Assembly (NCBI GenBank): GCA_001797745.1
Contig: MGQF01000058.1
Span: 9,560-19,479 of the forward strand
Direction of reading: 5' to 3'
Source of the DNA: Deltaproteobacteria bacterium RBG_13_52_11
Lineage (GTDB): Bacteria; Desulfobacterota; B13-G15; RBG-16-54-18
DNA: 9,920 nucleotides
The first letter of the stretch is position 1. Each line of letters opens with the position of its first letter. The position numbers were made by a program, and so were the translations under genes. A model generated the notes under the pieces. It was not told the origin of the DNA. It saw only the letters and a program-made list of their open reading frames with translations, and ran no database searches. Positions 7,901-9,920 of this stretch are shown here, in pieces.

Positions 7901-7963
7901 GGTGGCATTGACGAAGGAGAATACGATTACAGCGCAACACCCGAGCAGTAGTTTTTGCTTCAT
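4952..7963 (-). CDS. Large exported protein of unknown function with a Big_1/invasin-like Ig domain
   Basis: I do not recognise this 1003-aa protein as a whole. The N-terminus (MKQK, hydrophobic 5-27, then AAGSS) looks like a Sec signal peptide; LLLGC at 5-9 resembles a lipobox but sits too early. Residues 30-175 are mostly helical, with charged heptad-like stretches and a cysteine cluster (C142, C143, C151). Residues 180-335 look alpha/beta and are rich in Tyr and aromatics. A Pro/Ser linker (PPSPPPSPSP, 344-353) leads to an Ig-like domain at about 360-463 (NGAPAANATVIFEKP, LTTDAQGQARVIYTAP), the pattern of bacterial Ig-like domain 1. The C-terminal half is beta-rich with no family I can name, has a second cysteine patch (C810, C811) and ends in beta-strands around 930-1000. 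It is probably periplasmic or surface-exposed. GGAGG lies 9 nt before the ATG. It appears monocistronic or follows the 27-aa ORF; the terminator at 4674-4701 ends it. Confidence 0.85.
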   Translation of the reverse strand: MKQKLLLGCCAVIVFSFVNATSLLVAAGSSDALLQGAAAEYASMRESLVKRYEDACKRGEELDRRYSQENKKDTIRNQVQAWQEIVTGGYTALFGFLGSEDFDKAHIINSDYYFDKALGMPMGYKNTWPAEIGPAWDAVQRCCNTADINECKYQILEKALPYYRDFANKIEEQVGGFFRSVDQSKLSYYDDYYKKTQRFTYTWPKNAERLLNFFKGKDYDQELQSRRISGSSFRDASLLTINLRSTEGRLLTMYVRMEVQNHTGYSTEHFWLRSFLEDGAVVEEGGNYLVLKREGRYYRLVHFYKGRKSLAVIYSIDTDRTIDAMSRYLIFALRDYVVSGSGTPPSPPPSPSPAAVRKMEVKPLTTANLAAAPGPGSTCTLQVIVAGPNGAPAANATVIFEKPVFGTLSALQLTTDAQGQARVIYTAPTEGEVAQTGKKEVAVTVNAQEPASGAKDSATLNIRSQTSDMTAVAEHGILPAHPDYYNMIQLRFKAANKKDGSPYQARVTARQQWGALVKDGLQPGGARTYEMGVWPNSDCLVYYHWVGPPSMMKAADETITIEIPELGLKKEVTFSVGMDLAIVSVQRKYGGALFPLLWEPFHVSIVDRFHPDADLVALLERFRIKTDLKIEQTSYAPLPLNPADTGFLSALFTRLEGSSLGSLREAVIWDGGQWEIQRTPDKRCVLIQKGRHEDGRPWIDYPSIVFWERGSYQFQVTLKPGAFDADPRTNTALTEVFIVEEFRGMGDEVIHTVFLPSIEFLAGALVGFSEKLPLKFAFCVKGLGGDAHAIQQPNAPIDTWVNFFGDAWGCCMDAMGASALPARVKELFDDHTLALYVKTLCETMVGDKPARTAKGPQGEAKAVAPGQLQAGYDLTKILKIAQLAVKGSRGHYLVILERDGMRRYAAAIASGTALTLAPQKLGTAQSAAERIEQGQRFVVIPAENNERLVLQLSGSGGPGALILVTADSVTRYSYPLSPWESTIEVDRTGKATVTQGEALKPVQ

Positions 7964-8042
7964 GACGTCAGGCCTCCACTATTAGTTGTTGGTTTATGGT
8001 TCATAGTGCTTGCGGAGCGGGGATGGTGCAACTCGAAACCCA

Positions 8043-8057
8043 TTATGCAATCCCCCC
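8043..8057. repeat. 15-bp direct repeat, copy 2 (5' side of the large gene)
   Basis: This is an exact match to 4888-4902 (TTATGCAATCCCCCC) in the same orientation, followed by similar C-rich sequence. It lies about 80 bp upstream of the large gene's start, in the leader between it and the 27-aa ORF. Confidence 0.6.
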
Positions 8058-8132
8058 AGGCCCCCGTTACCGCTGCACAGACCCCCCCAAAGCCCCGGGG
8101 TGGGAAGCAAGCCCTGGCTTCAGACTATAAGA

Positions 8133-8216
8133 CTATGCCTCGGGCCCGTGGGGTTTGACCCGTGTGACACCCCACAGGGCTACCAGGATGACAAGGAGAA
8201 CGATGGCCTCCGTCAT
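8133..8216 (-). CDS. 27-aa single-helix membrane microprotein
   Basis: The ORF reads MTEAIVLLVILVALWGVTRV followed by KPHGPEA and TAG. It has one hydrophobic helix (about residues 4-18), a short acidic N-terminus and a basic/proline C-terminal tail, so an inner-membrane microprotein is predicted. GGAGGAAAG ends 6 nt before the ATG. An in-frame ATG eight codons upstream (8240) would place that ribosome-binding site inside the coding region, so I prefer 8216. The size and layout recall small subunits such as KdpF or CydX, but I see no sequence match and neither partner operon is here. It lies 169 bp upstream of the large exported-protein gene on the same strand and could share its transcript. 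Its reality rests on the ribosome-binding site plus hydrophobicity only. Confidence 0.5.
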   Translation of the reverse strand: MTEAIVLLVILVALWGVTRVKPHGPEA

Positions 8217-8628
8217 GGTAATCTTTCCTCCGGCGTTCATTACCACCCATGCCTTCGGGCGCACGACGCCTTGCTCTCAACCAGAATGTGTATGCAAAAA
8301 ATGTGCTCAGATAATGGTGTCGGGAAGTAGTTGAAATTGTTCGTCTTCAGTGGTGAAAAGACGCTCCCCTGTGGAAAACGTGACAATTTTTGCGCATGAT
8401 TTTATTTGTTTTAGTTAGAAAATCACCCTTTAAAATCTCCTCTCCCCACAGGGGGATAACGGTGAGGGGGAAAACACCTGAGATAATGTCCACCCTCACC
8501 CTTGCCCTCTCCCGCCAGCGGGAGAGAGAGAATAGGGAGAAAACATTTTTTCATCATTCGTGGGCGACGAAGCAATTATGGAATTTGCGTGAAGGGTATG
8601 AGGGACAAAGGGGCTCATGACCATGCAA
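8217..8628. other. Intergenic region with palindromic repeats, no gene
   Basis: This gap of about 410 bp lies between the HEPN gene and the 27-aa ORF. Short ORFs cross it on both strands, but none has a recognisable domain. It contains a hairpin with a 2-nt bulge at 8342-8363 (CGTCTTCA, GTGG, TGAA-AA-GACG) with no T-tract, an AT-rich stretch at 8390-8440, and the two G/C-rich repeat blocks annotated separately at 8436-8530. No nucleotidyltransferase (MNT) partner for HEPN can be found in it. Confidence 0.5.
8436..8530. repeat. REP-like block with a perfect 9-bp palindrome
   Basis: CTCTCCCGC (8507-8515), a CA loop and GCGGGAGAG (8518-8526) form a perfect 9-bp hairpin. It is preceded by CACCCTCACCCTTGCC, a combination (CCCTCACCC...CTCTCCCGC..GCGGGAGAG) common as an extragenic repeat in diverse bacteria. 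A related, diverged block at 8436-8472 (CTCCTCTCCCCACAGGGGG, then GGTGAGGGGG) looks like a second, partly inverted copy. No T-tract follows, so a terminator role is unlikely; a mobile or REP-type repeat is more plausible. Confidence 0.6.
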
Positions 8629-9054
8629 TCACGGCACGATTTCCCCTATCTTTCTCTCCACCAGCTCAACCACCCCCCGAGCCAGTTGCATGGCCTCCTC
8701 TGCCTCCTGTGGGTCGTCGAAGTACCGCGAGGGTATCCTGCCAGGGAGGCTGTCGGGATAGCGCGACCGGATGGCATATTCATCGAGCTTTCGCGCACCC
8801 TTGAGCCCCCTAAAATCCCGGTCTATGGCCCGCACCTTCTGCAACAAATCGTCGAGGGAATGGGTGGTAAAGACCTCCTCTTTGGACCTCACTGTCAGAT
8901 AGAGATACGCCTTTAAGGCCTTCTCCGCTGCCTGCTGGAAGTGAAACAGGGCCAGGTAGAAACGATTGCGCCTTCTGAGCTCGTCTGCATCGGCAAACTC
9001 GTCCTGCGCCTGCACCAGCCACCGCAAGGATTCTTCCCTATAGGGCCGTATCAT
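8629..9054 (-). CDS. HEPN domain protein (orphan)
   Basis: This complete 141-aa all-helical protein has the classic HEPN (PF05168-type) pattern. The first helix carries SLRWLVQAQDEFADADEL (9-26). The signature HFQQAAEKALKAYL is at 38-51, TTHSLDDLL at 63-71, and the RSRYPD motif at 96-101, followed by a final helix. HEPN proteins are usually encoded beside a minimal nucleotidyltransferase (MNT), forming toxin-antitoxin pairs in which HEPN is a putative RNase; others work in defence systems. No MNT gene is found in 412 bp downstream or 256 bp upstream. An Rx4-6H RNase motif is not evident (R56 and H65 are nine apart), so catalytic activity is doubtful. The start at 9054 has a G-rich ribosome-binding site (AAGGGGGG) 5 nt upstream. 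Confidence 0.88.
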   Translation of the reverse strand: MIRPYREESLRWLVQAQDEFADADELRRRNRFYLALFHFQQAAEKALKAYLYLTVRSKEEVFTTHSLDDLLQKVRAIDRDFRGLKGARKLDEYAIRSRYPDSLPGRIPSRYFDDPQEAEEAMQLARGVVELVERKIGEIVP

Positions 9055-9203
9055 CCATCCCCCCTTTACGCCCCCAAAAACCCTGCATTTCCAGCTCAGT
9101 TCATGAGTTGCAAGGTGCGCATCTGCTGCCCCATTAAACCAGAATTATTGTCCTTTGCCAAGTATCTCGTAGAAGCAGGTCTTATTCCCTCCCCATATGA
9201 CCA

Positions 9204-9226
9204 CAAAAAAAGGACCTTACGGTCCC
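9204..9226 (-). terminator. Intrinsic terminator after the zinc-ribbon gene
   Basis: On the minus strand GGACC, a GTAA tetraloop (GNRA type) and GGTCC form a 5-bp stem followed by seven T residues. It lies about 85 nt beyond the stop of the four-cysteine protein gene and 150 nt before the HEPN start, so the HEPN gene probably has its own promoter. Confidence 0.75.
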
Positions 9227-9310
9227 GTACATCCCCATCCTTCCCATGCGGCGTAACTGCCCCTCGGCAATTACCCCTATGATGCCACGAGGGGCGCAAG
9301 ACCCTCCCCC

Positions 9311-9610
9311 TCAGCTCTGCCCCCCAAAGAAATCGATCTGCTCCCCAAAGAAATTAATCTGCAGTTTGCACCCGTCACAAATAGTTACCCACCCCTCTTT
9401 CTCATCAAGGCCCTTACACGCCCATTGCGGAATAACGAGGTAGACCCACGAGAGATGCTCAGGCGGCGTTTTGCAGAGGGGGCAGGGCATAGCCTGCCGG
9501 AGGAACTTCTTCTTGGCCTCCTCAACTGAGGGTAACCCGCGATGGCGTGTATCCTCTTTGGACATGAGGCAGTCCTCCCCCTGGAAATACTCCCCGTTGC
9601 CCAGGCTCAT
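9311..9610 (-). CDS. Small four-cysteine zinc-ribbon-like protein of unknown function
   Basis: This 99-aa protein belongs to no family I can name. Two CxxC knuckles, CPLC at 43-46 and CDGC at 78-81, are 31 residues apart, as in a treble-clef or zinc-ribbon fold; C65 lies between them. The stretch before the first knuckle (EEAKKKFLRQA) is a basic helix, and aromatic residues fill the core between the knuckles (HLSWVYLVIPQWAC). The C-terminus contains a repeat, INFFGEQ then IDFFGGQ, created by a 21-bp tandem duplication in the DNA. Two starts are possible: ATG 9610 with GGAGG 5 nt upstream, and M16 (9565) with GGAGG 8 nt upstream; I give the longer. It is probably cytosolic, and may bind nucleic acid or protein. 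It is followed by the terminator at 9204-9226. Confidence 0.65.
   Translation of the reverse strand: MSLGNGEYFQGEDCLMSKEDTRHRGLPSVEEAKKKFLRQAMPCPLCKTPPEHLSWVYLVIPQWACKGLDEKEGWVTICDGCKLQINFFGEQIDFFGGQS
9322..9363. repeat. 21-bp tandem duplication (two copies) in the 3' end of the zinc-ribbon gene
   Basis: CCCCAAAGAAATCGATCTGCT (9322-9342) is followed at once by CCCCAAAGAAATTAATCTGCA (9343-9363), which matches it at 18 of 21 positions. The unit is a multiple of three, so it adds a seven-residue near-repeat (N/D-F-F-G-E/G-Q) to the protein without a frameshift. Confidence 0.8.
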
Positions 9611-9737
9611 TTCACCCTCCCATTCGTGCGTAATTGTTCATAACGGTTCATTTCTCAGACCCAACTGACCCCTCACTCCCTATTTCTCAAAGCGGAATTG
9701 TGCAAGGGCAGTCCTCTGGCCACGCAGCACTCGCACC

Positions 9738-9848
9738 TTACAATAACATCAAGACGACGAGGAACCCGTAGAATAAGCCCACCAACCCTAATATGAAGAC
9801 CCTGTAGATGTCTATGGCGGTAATGTGAACTTGCTCTTTGCTGATCAT
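9738..9848 (-). CDS. 36-aa single-helix membrane microprotein
   Basis: The ORF begins MISKEQVHITAIDIYRVFIL and continues GLVGLFYGFLVVLMLL, ending in TAA. It has a soluble N-terminal third and one long C-terminal hydrophobic helix (about residues 17-36) that runs to the last residue, so it is predicted to be tail-anchored. The start is unusually well supported: AAGGAGGT at 9855-9862 is an almost perfect anti-16S match, 6 nt before the ATG. Two further in-frame ATGs upstream (9878 and the window edge at 9920) would give a longer protein with a polar, non-conserved-looking extension and would bury that site, so I reject them. No family recognised. It lies 127 bp upstream of the zinc-ribbon gene on the same strand. 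Confidence 0.6.
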   Translation of the reverse strand: MISKEQVHITAIDIYRVFILGLVGLFYGFLVVLMLL

Positions 9849-9854
9849 GGCAGT

Positions 9855-9862
9855 ACCTCCTT
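9855..9862 (-). promoter_or_regulatory. Strong Shine-Dalgarno for the 36-aa gene
   Basis: AAGGAGGT on the minus strand matches the anti-Shine-Dalgarno over eight bases with 6-nt spacing to ATG 9848. It decides the start in favour of the short form and suggests high translation. Confidence 0.75.
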
Positions 9863-9920
9863 GTTTGTTGTTATCCATGGGTGGCAATGCACGACAAAAA
9901 AGTTCACCTCGTTTCACCAT

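Noticed and set aside
4952..7963. Lipoprotein signal (LLLGC at residues 5-9) in the large exported protein
   Set aside because: The cysteine is at position 9, leaving too short a hydrophobic stretch before it; the hydrophobic segment continues to about residue 27, which fits a standard signal peptide better.
9096..9299. 67-codon minus-strand ORF between the HEPN and zinc-ribbon genes, considered as a missing MNT partner
   Set aside because: No GS..R/D.D nucleotidyltransferase motif, and it reads straight through the terminator hairpin at 9204-9226.
9226..9310. Riboswitch-like G-rich segment before the terminator at 9204-9226
   Set aside because: It lies downstream of a gene rather than in a leader, and I could not match a cyclic-di-GMP or other riboswitch consensus.

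Overview
The window reads as a stretch of a Gram-negative, probably anaerobic or environmental bacterial chromosome. A Desulfobacterota- or Nitrospirota-like source is my best guess, but this is inference. It rests on moderately GC-rich coding DNA, an HI0933-type flavoprotein, YwbE, a BrkB/YihY protein with a C-terminal helical extension, PilZ, type IV prepilin and HEPN genes, DUF433/DUF5615 modules, and 'CCTGACCCC' intergenic repeats. No rRNA, tRNA, CRISPR array, integrase or intact transposase was seen. Every gene I can support lies on the minus strand, so transcription runs from high to low coordinates.

Right to left, in the order of transcription. A 36-aa one-helix membrane protein (9738-9848) has a near-perfect Shine-Dalgarno. 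Next comes a four-cysteine zinc-ribbon-like protein (9311-9610), ending in a 21-bp tandem duplication and followed by a terminator. An orphan HEPN-domain protein (8629-9054) follows without a visible nucleotidyltransferase partner. After it lies about 410 bp of repeat-rich intergenic DNA with a perfect GC-rich palindrome. Then come a 27-aa one-helix protein (8133-8216) and a 1003-aa exported protein with one invasin-like Ig (Big_1-type) domain (4952-7963). The large gene lies between two copies of a 15-bp direct repeat and is followed by a clear intrinsic terminator at 4674-4701.

Downstream of that terminator is a likely two-gene unit: a BrkB/YihY membrane protein with a C-terminal winged-helix-like tail (3232-4596), then a PilZ protein (2712-3167). 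A 46-aa ORF (2378-2518) has a complete type IV prepilin leader and stops at the end of the N-terminal helix. YwbE (2052-2243) follows. A DUF433 gene (1596-1847) is then coupled by 2 bp to a DUF5615 PIN-like gene that is interrupted by a single in-frame TGA (1231-1593). The left edge holds the first 308 codons of an HI0933/BaiN-like flavoprotein (1-926), cut by the window end.

Functionally the window is a mixture: envelope and surface genes (BrkB, PilZ, prepilin fragment, large exported protein, two micro-membrane proteins), two toxin-antitoxin-like remnants (DUF433/DUF5615 with a broken toxin, and a lone HEPN), and two housekeeping or unknown genes. The features most worth a second look are the in-frame TGA, the minimal prepilin, the orphan 1003-aa protein and its flanking repeats, and the two micro-proteins.
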